A stretch of 64,000 nt of DNA from Monocercomonoides exilis (Eukaryota > Preaxostyla > Oxymonadida > Polymastigidae): contig LSRY02000006.1 in assembly GCA_001643675.2 (NCBI GenBank), positions 870,501 through 934,500 of the forward strand. Direction: 5' to 3'. A model generated the notes under the pieces. That model saw only the letters and a program-made list of their open reading frames with translations. It was not told the origin of the DNA and did not search any database. Position 1 is the first letter of the stretch. Each line of letters opens with the position of its first letter. Positions 45,888 to 58,600 of the stretch are shown here, in pieces. The translations under genes were made by a program, and so were the position numbers.

Positions 45888-48800
45888 ATGGAAGTTCAGA
45901 GCGAATATGTTACTCGTTCAGAAATTAGTGAAGAGATGATTGAAATTACCCAGAAGGGGCTTTCGGAATATCAGGGACAGCTTGACCAATTTTTCAAACA
46001 AATGACAGTTCAACTTGAGGCGACATCGCCAAACTTAGAAATGGTTTTCACTACATTTTGTTGCTGTTTATTCTTTCATTATTTCATTCTTTCATTTGCA
46101 ATTTTTGGTTTTCTGTTTGTTTTTCACTTTTTTTTATGTTACAGTTTCGAGAAACTAAAGATGAATGCAGTTCTGTGCTTACAAGTTTTGCGGAATACAT
46201 TATAGGCTTTTTTATTTCAAAATTTGGAGATAAAATTATTGATGAGGTTGTTGCTTCTTTGTTCTTAATTGTTTGAAACGATTTTCTATTGTAAAGGGTG
46301 ACGATGGAGAAGATGATTTGATGCAAACAAAGCTAAAATTGGAAGAATCAAATGAAACAAAAAGAAAGACAAGTCGTCAGATGGATATCTTGAAAGGTCA
46401 GCTTGAACGAAGAGAAAAAATGCTGGAGGAACAGAGAGCTCTGTTTTATAAACAACTTTTAAGACTCAAAGAGCAGGTTTCGTGGAGTTGGTTTCATTAT
46501 TTTTATAATAACTATTATTTTTTAATTTATTTAAAAATAATTTACCACTCCTGTTTTTTAGCTTTATCAAAAGGGAAGAATTGGAGCTGCATATAAAGCA
46601 GATAAAACAGACATGTTTTCGCCTGATGCATGGGTCGACTCGATTAGTGAAGGAGAACAACGGAATGTAGATGAAGAAGAAGAAAAGAAGAAAACTCAAG
46701 CAATTATGGACAAACTCAGCGTGAAGTTTGCTGAAGACAGAAAAAAGCTGGAAAATCAAATGAAGGTTTGAACTTTTGTCGAAAATGTTTAAATAGTTCA
46801 TTTTTTATGACACTTTTTTTTTCATTTTTTAAATACAGCTTTTAGAGAGAGACCGAACAGCGAAAATCGCAGAAGTTGAAGCGCAATGTGCGTCTAAAGT
46901 ATCATCTCTGGAAGCTCAGATCAAGAAAATGACAGACGACAAGCAGCAGGAGCTTGAGTCGCTGACTGCACTTCACAGGGAAGAAATCGAGAAGATTCAA
47001 AAGGATCGAGAAAGCCAGCTTCAGCTGCTGCGTTCGCAGAGAGAGGAGGAAAAGGCGAAGGCTGCAGAAGAATGGGAAGAGCGGCTGAAGAACGAGACAA
47101 CCGCGCTGCGTTCAGACATCGCAGAGAACATGGCGAAGATTAGAGAGCTGGAAAAGGAATGCGCTGAGATCCGGCTGAAGATGAAGCTGATGGAAGACGA
47201 AAAAGAAGAGCTCACAAGTGACCTCAAGCACACAAGGGAAGATCTGAAGACGACTTCGAATGAACGAGATGCATTGCGCGAGGAGCTCAACCAGATCAAA
47301 GCATCATCGTCGCTGAAGGCGAATGAGCTGTCCACGATCGAGCAGCGGATGAGCGAGATGGAGGCGAAGCTGAGCCAAGCAGAGACTGAACTGCAGGAGG
47401 CGAGGAAGAACGTGACATCAGACAAGAAAAAGGAGGCGGAGCTGAAGCAGCTGAAGGAGAGGCTGAAGAAAGTGGAGGAGGAAAACAAAGCGAAGGAGGA
47501 GTCGCTGAAGGAGAAAGAAGACGAGATTAAGAAGCTGAGTGAAACGTCTTCATCGTCTTCTGTGCAGCTGATGAAGCGGATTCGCGAGCTGGAGTCGAAA
47601 GAGGCGCGCTTCGATCAGATTGAGAAGGAGCATGCGCAGCTGAAGGCGATGCAGCTGGCAGGCACACTCGGGCTGAGCAATGGAGGAGACAGAAGAACAT
47701 CACTGACGCAGAAGCGGAGGGGAGGCAATGGAGAAGATGACAGTGACTTGAGTGACATTGATGATGAGTACTCATCAGAAGTGCGGACAAGAGGAGCGAC
47801 GCTGCAGATGGGGCTGTCAGAGATTGCAGCTGGTGCAGAGAAGGAAAAGCAGCTGAAGATACAGCGTGCGACAAACAACTGGCACTTGTTGTATTCGAAA
47901 GTACGTCACAAGCAGATGCTGGATGACTTGCCAGAGCTGAAGATGCAGGCGGAGGAAGAAGGATACGACGGCTGGCTGCCAGATGGTGAGGAGTTTGGGG
48001 CAGGACAAGCAGGAATGTCGCAGACACTGAACCAGAACAGCAAGCGGAAGAAGAAGCGGCTATCGCGCTTTCTGTCTCAGATGGAGGCGCGTCAGGCAAA
48101 AGCGGAGGAGCAGCTGCGGATGATGAAGGAGCTGATTGAGGCAGAAAGGAAGAAGAATCTCGAGCGCGTTTTGGCTGCTGCTTGTCTGCTTGTTGCGCCA
48201 AAGCCAGAGGCTTCTGCTTCTTCATCATCAATCTCCTCATCTTCATCTTCCTCTGCAAGCTATGCTGATCTTGGCAGCACAACCACACGGCAAGCCATTT
48301 TTGGTGGGCCGTCCTCTTCTTTCAATCCATTTGCATCGTCTCCACAGTTCGGCTCAAGCTCGACAGCTTCTGGCTACTCAGCCTCTGGCTCCATGGGCAC
48401 ATTCAGCGCGTCGCCTTCGATTGTGTCGCTGGGGACAGTGCAGCAGATGCCGATCCTGTCGACACACCGCTCTTCCTCTCCGTCGCAGTACGAGCTGCCG
48501 TCCACTGCGAGAGAGACAGAGAGAGAAAGGGCGATCGACCGAGAGCGCGGCAGGCTGATGCGCGAAAGAGAGAAAGAGAGGTCGTTCACGCTGCCTTCGT
48601 TGACGGCGACCGAAACGCTGTCTCAGACCAACCGGTCAGGGTACCCTTACTCGTCACTCACCGATCGGTCGAGCAGCAAGGCGTCTTCAAACTCACAGTC
48701 TCCTCCAACCTTGTTCACCCGCACACATCATTCTCTCTCTGATTTTTCCTCTCCTTCTTTCGCTACCCAGCGCACTCAAACAAGCAGCCAGAATTCTCCG

Positions 48801-49994
48801 CTGAATGCAACGCCAGGCGTCAGTGTTGGGACCAGCATTCGCAGCCCCACGCCTTATCAATCTCCTTCAGTCACTCTGACATCGATGAATCTGTCTATGA
48901 CATCTGCCTTGTCATCACCATTGTCATCGCCTTCTCCATCAGGCGCAGTGATCGTTCGCTCTGGGCGCACAGAAGGGGAGAAAGAGCGGTCATTCCAGTC
49001 TTCTTCGTCTCTCTCGGGAAAGCTGATGAGCGAAAACAGAGAATCGCCTGGAGCAGCACACGGAGGACAAGGGGCAGCAGAGCAGAGAGTGGCTGCATAC
49101 ACCTCACCTGCCACCACACGCTCTGGCTCATCCATTTATTCTCCAATGCAGTCATCGCCGTATTTTTCTTTTGCTTCATCTTCGTCTTCCTCGTCCTCGT
49201 CCTCATCATCATCTTCCTCGTCCATTTCACCGCCTCGTGCCCCGGCTGTCGTAACAACAACGTTTCGGCCATCGACAATTTCCACACCACTTTCAGTGCG
49301 GTCGATGATCACACCCATCACACCAACATCTTCTTCTTCCTCCTCTTCCTCTTCGTACTCATCCTCACCAGCCACCACCAACACCTCATCTTCTGGAGTC
49401 ACTTCATTGAGAGGCATTGCAGAATCAGAGCATAAAGGATCTGATAAAGCAGGATCACCTACTTCGTTGTTTTCTTCACCATTCTTTCCATCGCTTACGC
49501 CTTCATCATCGTCTTCTTCTACTACTAATTCTTCTTCATTGGCTCGCCATCCGGTTCATTCACCACGCTCTCCTCACTCAAGACAAGACGGCACTTCACT
49601 TCGAGGAGAAGAAGCGAGAGGAGGGGGCCAGATTCACTTTGAGGCTGAGATTGACGGACAGCCTGTTACTTACAGTGTGTCAGCTTCTGCAGCAGCAAGA
49701 GGAAAGAAAGAAGGGAAGAAGAGAAAAGCGGATGGGGCGGGGAAAGTGCGGGGCATGGGAAGTGGATGGCAGAGTGGGGCAGGTGCGAAGGAGGAAGGAG
49801 TTGCAATCTTGATGGATGGGGAGAGAGGGCAAGGGAGTACAGTACCTTCGCTGAGAGCAGTAGGGATTGGTGATTCAGAAAGAGAGGAGCAGTTCGGAGA
49901 GGAAAAGAAGGGGAAACGGGTGGGTTCGCCGCAGATGCCGATTTCGCGATATTACAATACAAACCTGATTCACAGGCCTGTAACACCTTCGTGA
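45888..49994 (+). CDS. Long coiled-coil protein with Ser/Pro-rich C-terminus, unknown function
   Basis: Exons 45888-46043, 46145-46246, 46297-46476, 46562-46765 and 46839-49994 join to about 1265 aa, and all four introns are phase 0 with donors GTTTTC, GTTGTT, GTTTCG and GTTTGA. The first roughly 560 residues are almost continuous coiled coil (for example KLKLEESNETKRKTSR, RDRTAKIAEVEAQ). A short globular piece follows (NNWHLLYSKVRHKQMLDDLP, then YDGWLPDGEEF), then another helix with KKKRLSRFLSQMEA. The last 580 residues are Ser, Thr and Pro-rich with several poly-Ser runs and would be disordered. No motor, kinase or membrane segment is seen. A cytoskeletal or centrosomal scaffold is plausible only by composition. 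The start codon is tentative, since the frame stays open upstream to about 45873. Confidence 0.8.
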
Positions 49995-50460
49995 TTTTAG
50001 ATGTCTAGTGCGCTTTGTATGACTTGTCAAGTATTTTGCCACATTTCCGATGAAAGCTTGATTTCTTCCGGCCTTGAATTCAATTTGTGATCAATAAAAT
50101 CTGAACTTAAGAATCAATGTTTTGTTTTATAAAGTCTGTTAAACAAGAGTTCACTCTCTCGTTAGTTTGTGTTTATATTGCAAGTTTCATATTTTTAATT
50201 TTTGACGAAATAAGGAAATGATTGTCAACCTTTTTTTCTTTTGAATTTTTCTTTTATTTTTGTGTTTTCATCGACGGAAAAGTTATGTTTTTGAGTCGAT
50301 GGGATTGGTCGAAAAAAGAATTTTATATGAGATTTGTTGGTTGTTGCTGTAAAATTATTTATCCTTTTTCAAAAGCAAATAAACAGAAAATGAGCAACAA
50401 TGATTAAAAACCAATTTTCAATCTGCACTTTTCACAGCTTGTAAATATAATTTTGATAGG
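49995..50460. other. AT-rich spacer
   Basis: No gene seen between the coiled-coil gene and the palindrome. Confidence 0.45.
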
Positions 50461-51499
50461 GTGGTTTTTTTATCCTGACTGTTTTTTTATCCGGACAAAA
50501 ATTTAAAATTAAAATATCTCAACAAATATTCAATATTAATTTCCAGCAATTTGCGCAGTTATATGTTAGCATATATGACATCGATTTATATGCAAATTTT
50601 TAATAGAAATGTTGTATATTTTTTGTAATAAATAATTTTTATTTTTGAAAATCCGACTTTTGATGAATTTTTCAATTTAAATAAAATGATTTGGTTCATC
50701 TTTTATGCACACAACTTATTTTTTCCATGATGTAAACAATTCTGGTTATTTTTTATTTTCGGCAATTTGCTCCTTCTGATGAAAAAAAAACTATCATTTT
50801 CAAAAAATCATTGTCAATGGGACAACTTAAAAAATATTTTTTTCCAAACTCATAAGCATACATGTGAATTTAACACATGCATCAATAAATATGATAGTTA
50901 TATGAAATTTCTTTATTGATGAAATAAAAAATGATTCAGTAGGTACTTTTTTTAATGTAATTAGTTTTCATAATTGATGATTTATAATGATCATTTTCAT
51001 AGATTTTATTACCAAATTGTATTTTGTGAAATACCTACTGAATCATTTTTAATTTCATCAATAAAGAAATTTCATATAACTATCATATTTATTGGTGAAT
51101 ACGTTAAATCCACTTGGATGTTTTTGTGTTTTGCAAAAAATATTTTTTAGTTATCCCATTGATAATGATTTTTCAAAAATGATTGATTTTCATTCCGTCT
51201 TAACGAGCAAATTGTCGAAAATGAAAAATAACCAGAATTGTTTACATCATGGAAAAAATAAGTTGTGTGCATAAAAGATGAACCAAATCATTTTATTTAA
51301 ATTGAAAAATTCATCAAAAGTCGGATTTTCAAAAATAAAAATTATTTATTACAAAAAATATACAACATTTCTATTAAAAATTTGCATATAAATCGATGTC
51401 ATATATGCTAACATATAACTGCGCAAATTGCTGGAAATTAATATTGAATATTTGTTGAGATATTTTAATTTTAAATTTTTGTCCGGATAAAAAAACCAC
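50461..51499. mobile_element. ~1.04-kb fold-back palindrome
   Basis: Two arms of roughly 470-485 bp (50461-50946 and 51031-51499) are inverted copies of each other with scattered indels; outer ends are GTGGTTTTTTTATCC and its complement, and an 84-bp unique centre remains. Both arms contain TTTGTCCGGATAAAA-type ends and CGCAGTTATATGTTAGC or its complement. No frame of note. A fold-back or long-TIR non-autonomous element is the likely origin; no target duplication was found. Confidence 0.8.
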
Positions 51500-52617
51500 T
51501 TTATGTACAAAAATATCGAAAAATTCTAACTTCAACAAACATAATTTGTTTTCACAACTTCATTGAATTGAGCTTTTGAACTACAATTTTGTATGATTGT
51601 TTTAAAAAAATAGCTCTCAATTTGTGTGAAAATTTTAATTATTCCAGATTTTGAAGAATCTCAAATTAAACATATTTCCTTCATTCATAAGATTTCTTAT
51701 TTCTCTCTCTCTCCATCTATCTATCTATCTTTTTTTCTTTTCTTTTTTCTTTTTTCTTTTTTCTTATTTTGAGGCTCTTTCGATGATCATTTTGCAAAAT
51801 AACTTTGTGTTCGTTTGCTCTTCTCTTTTCTTTTGAATTCAATTTCTTCTATCTCCTTTCTTTTCTTGACTCCGATTGTGATGACTTGAACTGAATTTCA
51901 GAATCCATAAACATTTATTTCAAATTCATATCTCAACAACTCTTAATAATAAACATAGCAATATAGAAAAACAATTTTAATTCAAAAGTCGATGAAAAAA
52001 CTTCTTTATTTCGAAAAATCAGGAATGTTCAAAGCTTTCTTCGAATTTTATGGGCATTCTTTTCTTTTATGATGAATAATTCTTCCTCTTATCATTTTTT
52101 GTTTATCAACTGTTGCAATGACATTATCTTTGTATGATTCTGTTATAAATATGATAATCCATTTCCAAGTGTAAATTTCATCATATTCTTTTAAAGAATG
52201 TACTATGTAATCATACTGAGTGGAAGCTTTATCAAACGATGAAAGACATTCGCAAGAAATCTTATGAAGAAAAATAAAACATATTTAAACTGACTCGATA
52301 TCTAAAAAAATTTTTTGAATTGTTGTAGCTAATTAATCTAAAAATTTGAGTATACATCTCAATGCTTTTAATTTTCAGAAATCCAAAAGCTAAGCAAAAT
52401 GGTGAAAAGGCTGCAAAAAGATATTTGTTTACCAAAATCGATCACACCCATAACCTAATATTTTTTCTGAGTATTTCCAGAAAAGAATACAATAAGAAAT
52501 TTTTTAAATCTATATAATTTTCAAATGTATATTTTCATTGAGACCTCAAACTTGATGTTATATAATTTATATTATATGGATAATTTCTTCAACTAAAATT
52601 TTTGATATTCAACAATT
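51500..52617. other. AT-rich spacer, no gene seen
   Basis: A short ATCT array lies at about 51714-51730 with TTTTC-rich DNA after it. Upstream region of the kinase gene. Confidence 0.45.
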
Positions 52618-55600
52618 ATGACTTCTGCATTTGAGGAATGTTTGATTGATGTTTTATTTGTTGCTGGCACGAGGTGCACATGAATGAATATTTCTTTTTG
52701 TAAAATGTTTTTTCTGATGAATAAGATACCGTTGAAAAAGTACTTGGAGCCGGGGCATTCGGAGAGGTTTCACTTGTACGACACAAGCCAACCGGAGGGC
52801 AATATGTTTGGAAGAAAATGCCAGTTGAAGGAGGTAGGCTAACAGCGGAACAAGAAGCCGAGTTGTTTGTTGCGAAAACATTAGACTGCGATTACGTAGT
52901 CAAAATTAAGGAATCTATTTTTCATCCCACCTCTGACAACAAATTGGAACTTTATTTGGTAATGGAATACTGCGGAGGTGGAGATTTGCGTGGAGTTATA
53001 ACAAAAAAGAAGGCTGAAGGAGGCAAGCTATCTGAAGAAGTTTGAATAAAATATAACATTTTTATTTATCATTTATTTCTTTGTGATGTTATAAATGTTG
53101 ATGGTTTTGAATTGATGTTCGTATTTCATCATGCATCATCTGTACACGCACACACAAAAAAAAAGGAGATAAAAGATTATTTTTGCCAATCACTTTTAGG
53201 ACTTCATTATTTACATAGCAGAAATATGCTTCATAGAGATATCAAACCGGACAATATTCTCCTAACCTCGGATCATAAGCTGAAATTGGGAGATTTGGGC
53301 TTGCTAAAAGAAATGAAAGTTGACGAAAAGATCACAACTCAGGCCGGAACCCCGTTTGTGCTTTTGTTTTGATGTTTTGTTAGTTATTTATTCGTTTCCA
53401 TGTAATTTCAAAATGAAATTTGAATCGATTGAAAATTATTTATATGTGCAAAGTGCCTATATGTCTCCTGAAATTAGAGGAAGACAATCGTATGCCGAAC
53501 AAGCGTAATCTTTTTAAGAATTTATTTATTTATTTATTTATTTTTATTTTCATTTTTTGATTATTAATGCTTTTATTCTCCTGTTTCAGTTATGGCTCGA
53601 AAGCAGATATTTTTGCTCTGGGTGTTGTGTTGTATGAGCTTTGCTGTCTGGAGCGTCCATTTGATACAACTAACATGATGGAGCTGCTTTTTGGAGTAAA
53701 AGTTGATGTGAAGGCGAAGGAGCCGGTTGGATATTCGGAGGAGCTGATCCAACTAATCATGCAAATGCTCCATAATGTATGTATCTTCTCTGCAAATGAG
53801 AAGGAAAAAATTTTTTATGTTTTTGTTGATGCAATTGTTTCAATGTTTTTTTTTTATTTTCCTTGAGCTTAAATCATTTTATTTATTAATTTTCATTAAT
53901 TTTGCTGTTTGTTTAATTGAAGGATTCTGAAATGCGTCCATCAACTGACATGCTCATTGAAAAGCCACTGATCAAAGAACACATCGCTAAGCGTGGTTAT
54001 GTCATTCCGAAGACTTCCTCAGGAAACGTCACTGCGTATGATGTTTTTTATAATATTTGTCAATTATTGAAATATTCATATTTCTTTTTTTTCCGACAAA
54101 CGAAATAATAATGATATTATTTTTATTATTTATTCATTCATTCATTCATTCATTTATTTATTTCTTAATAAATTTATTTCCTTTTCATTTCCCTGTATTG
54201 TCACCTTCTTGATATTGCAATTATCTCTCAGGCTCGACCCTACAAAAATGCAAGCGCTGATGGAGGAAAATGCCAAGCTGCAGCAGAAAGTGCAAGAAAT
54301 GGAGAAGAAAACTGACAGCAGCAAAGCGAAAGGTGCGCTGCCTGCAGAGTTACTTGCTGCTCTTCTGGGTGGCTTTGGGAGAGCGGACGATGAAGATGAG
54401 GAGAAAGAAAAGGGAGACAAAGAAAAAAAGAAGAAACTGAAGGACATTAAAGCTCGGAAGGACAAAGAAGACGGCTCGGACAGCGAGGAAGATGACGAAG
54501 TGCTTGATTTTACGAGCTCTTTCTCAACGAGCGACGAGTCTGAGCCGATGGACTATGTGGATACGCCCACTACGACAGAAGATTCGTCTTCTTCTTCTTC
54601 TTCTTCAGACGACAGTAGCAGTTCTTCAGAAAAAGAAGACGAAAATTCTAATGACGAGCAACTGGACGATGACACCAAAAAGAAGAAGCGGAAGGAGAAG
54701 AAAGCAGCGAAAGAGCGAGAGCAAGGCGTGGCTATCCTGGCTGAGGTGTCGCCGTCGACAAGACTGAAAAAATGGATCGAAGACGATAAAGGAGTGGTTA
54801 TAGTGGAATCGAACAAGGCGTTCTGCAAATGGGGAAAAAGCACAGGAGAGACGATGATGGTGCGCAAGAAAATCGCCACGGGAGTCTGGCGAATAGAGTT
54901 GAAGTTCCATTCGATGTACCAAGTGACATCACCCACGATGAAGATGGTTCCGTTTCTGAAGCCGATTTTGAGAGACAACGAGAAGTTTCACGAGGCGCAC
55001 AAGAGCGGCATGGTTGAGGACGAGTTTGTTTGGATTCCGCAGGTGGGGCTGTGTGGTGTACCGAGGCATGTGTCGCGGAAGTATCCGTTTGGGATCGACA
55101 AGATGAGCCGCTGCTTCACCAGCGAAGGAGATGTGTTTGCAGAGCGGAAGGCAACTGAAGGGAATGCGAAGTGGAAAGAAGGAGATGTGATCGGGATGGA
55201 GGTGGACATGAGCAAAAGATGCTGCTACTTCTTTGTGAATGGAGAGCGACAAAAGGTGTTCATCAAGAAGATTCCTGGTTGTGTGCGATTTGGTGTGGGA
55301 ATGTCGAAGGAAGGCTCTCGTGTGGAGATTGTGAAGCTCGATCGAGTTGCTGAAAGCAGCTTCGTACCGCGGGACGACGATGTGGCACTACCATGGCGGG
55401 GTTCGATAGAAGAAGAGCAGAAAGAGGAGAAGAGAGAGAAGGAGGTGGAGGTGATGGTGCAGAAGATGAAAGAGAAGAGGAAAGGAGGAGGAGGCGAAGG
55501 CGGAGGGAAAACAGAAGAAACTGCATTTTTGCCACTTCCAATAGATGGAATTGTAGTGAAGAACAAAACGGTCCTGTGGAAAGCGCGCATCCCAACGATG

Positions 55601-58600
55601 ATATATGCGCGTGGGTGTGTGACTGAAGGCATCTACCGCATCGATTTTCGAGTGAAGCATGGGAAAGACGGTGTGTGGTGCCCTGTGATTGGGGCAGCGT
55701 GTGTGCCAAGACTGAACCCACCAACGACTTGTTTTGGACACGACAGCGCGTCTGTCTCGTACTACTCACAGGGAGCATGCTGGGTGAACAACAAGGCGAT
55801 TGCTGGGAACGACACGTGGAAGGACGGAGATGTTGTGGGGATGGAGGTAAACATGAAGGCGAGGCGTTTATGCTTCTTTGTGAATGGGAAGAGGCAGAAG
55901 CTGTTCATCAAGGGCATTCCGAACCCTATCCAGTTCGGTGTCGGACTTGGTCAAGACGGTGCAGAGGCCGACTTGATCAAATTTGAGAAGCTGAAGAAGG
56001 GGAAATTCAAGCCGAGCAGCGACGATCAACCTGTTCGGTGGGTGCTTGATGGCAGCAGTGGAAGTGGAGGAGACGACAGTGACGATGATACTGACTCTTC
56101 AGACGCAGATGCAGCCGACATCTCAGACGATGACAGCGATGATGATCTATATGCAGCCTTTGATGATCCCGATGACGATGAGGATGTGCTTGTGCTGAAG
56201 GACGTAGCGCTGTGGCTGTCGCCGATGCCGCAGATGCTGCTGTCTCGGTGCTTCGTGATGCCCAATGCACAAGTCGTACGTGTGGTGGTGCAGATGAAGA
56301 TGGGCGAGCGGATGGGGATGTGGTGCCCTGTGGTCGGTGTGTGCGAGTATCCGCGCCTCAAATCGAGCAGAACGTGCTTCGGCAACGACGACGAGTCTGT
56401 TGCGTGGTATTCGAACGGAAGAGTCGTGAAGAGCGGAATCAAGAAAGACGGGTGCGAGCCATGGGGAGATAACGACAGGCTGATGATTGAGGTGGATATG
56501 AGGAACAGGAGGATCTACTTCTTCAGGAACATGCGGAGACAGCCTGTGTACATGACAAACATCCCGAACTTGCTGCAGATTGGAGTGTGTTTCCGTATAT
56601 ACATATGTATACTTCAAAATTTCCTTTTTCGAATGTTATATTTATTTATTTATTTCACATTTCAAAAAAAATTTTTTTTGTATTAATCCATCTTCTTCCT
56701 CTCAATCCTTCCATTCGTTCAGATTGGAATGTCCTCTGAAGGAGCCGTCGCGCAGATTGTGTCTGTCGTCGAAACAACAACTTCTCTATTTACTCCTCGT
56801 GCGAACGACAGGCCATTTTCGTGGAATCCGATGCTTCCACTTCTTGCAGACCTGGAGATGGCTGGAAGAGCACTCGCTGCTGTCGTCGCTGGAGCTGGCA
56901 GCGGTGGCTCTGGTGCTGCTAAGGGATCGACTCCACTTTTGAGGCAGCCTCCTCCGTATGCTGCTTCCGGTTCATCTTCGTTGGCAAAGCCCTGTTCTGG
57001 CAAGCCTGATGTCATCCAAGCCTCATTTGTGCAGACCGTGGACTATGTGCGAGTGGCTGGGAAGACAGTCACGTGGCATAACAGCAAATTTGCGATGGTG
57101 TTTGTGAAGCAGGTGATCACGTCTGGCATCTGGAAGGCAACGTTCCAGTTCAAAGACACATACAGCAGCAGGTGGAATGCGATGGTTGCCATCTTCCGCT
57201 CGCCGTGGACGAGGAGTGTGACGAATCCGATGGGGCTCAACGACGACTCAATGGTGTATATGACAAACGGGCAGGTTGTGCACGACGAAGAACTGTGTTT
57301 CCGTGGTTTTTCTTGGGGAGATAAGGATCGTATGACGATTGAGGTGAATATGGACACAAGGAAGGCTTTCTTCTTCGGCAACGACGAAAAGAGACCTTTC
57401 TTCTTATCGAACTTGCCGGATTGTATACAACTTGCTGTTTGTTAAAAAAATTTTTTTTCTTTTTTTTCTTTTTTTTCTTTTTTTTCTTTTTTTTTCTTTT
57501 TGTTTTTAATTGTGTTGATAATTTGAAATGAATTTATATTTTTGAAATTTCCTTCAACATATATTCTATGGCATTCAATTTTCATTCATTTATTTATCCA
57601 TTTTTTTTTTCTCAAACTATTTTGTTGTTATTATTGTTATTGTTATAATTATGGCAATTCCAGGTTGGATGCGCCAACGCCGGTGCAGTTGTTAGTCTGC
57701 TTTCGTTGGAGCGTCTCCCAAGGTCGATTACAATTCCACACATATCCGACGTAATTGTTGTGTGGCAAGGTCAAACCAAGTCAGACGGTGAAATGCTCTT
57801 CCGCATGTTGGGTGTGCTTCCAGACGATTCGTCTTCTTCCTCTTCTGGTTCAGACTCGGACAAAAAGAACAGCGCAGGCGATGGAGGGATGCTTGGATCC
57901 GTGCTCGAGAAAGGGACCAGCTTTATGGCATGCAGCCACCCGAAGTTTGAGGTGTATCCACACAAAGTTAAAGCGAAGACGCAGGAAGGGCGGACGGTTG
58001 TGAACGAAAAAGTGCTAACAGAAGGCATATGGCGTGTGGACTTCAAGTTCCAAGGCGCATGTGGACAGGGAAAAACAGCCATTTCCTACAACCAGGGCTT
58101 CTGGGAGCCGACTGTGGGTGTGTGCCGCGCGGGGTGGCTGGAGGAGGAAGGGGACAGGAGCTCATTGGGGAACGACCCAGACTCGTTTGATTATCACTCG
58201 TACTTTGGGACGTGCTTCTGCAATGGGCTGGAGATCAATGGGAACACACCATGGACGGATAATGATTTTATCACACTGGAGATTGACATGAACTTGCATA
58301 CCGTTTGCATAGCAGTGAATGACAAGAGGCAACCTGTCTGCTTTGTGGACATCCCAAGAGCAGTACAAGTGGCGGTATGAAGATTAATGCTCTTTGTTTC
58401 TTTTTCTTTTTTTTTATAAAGAAATTTTAAGAAATTAAGAAAAAGATGTGGTGGTTTATTGAATGAGAAATGAACTTATTGAAATCTCATGAATTAACTT
58501 GTTTGATAATTGTTTTTCGGATTTTTTTCTTCTTTCTATCTTTCTTCATCTTCAAAATATGTTTATTCCCTTTTACATTGTAAAAATTATAATTCCAATT

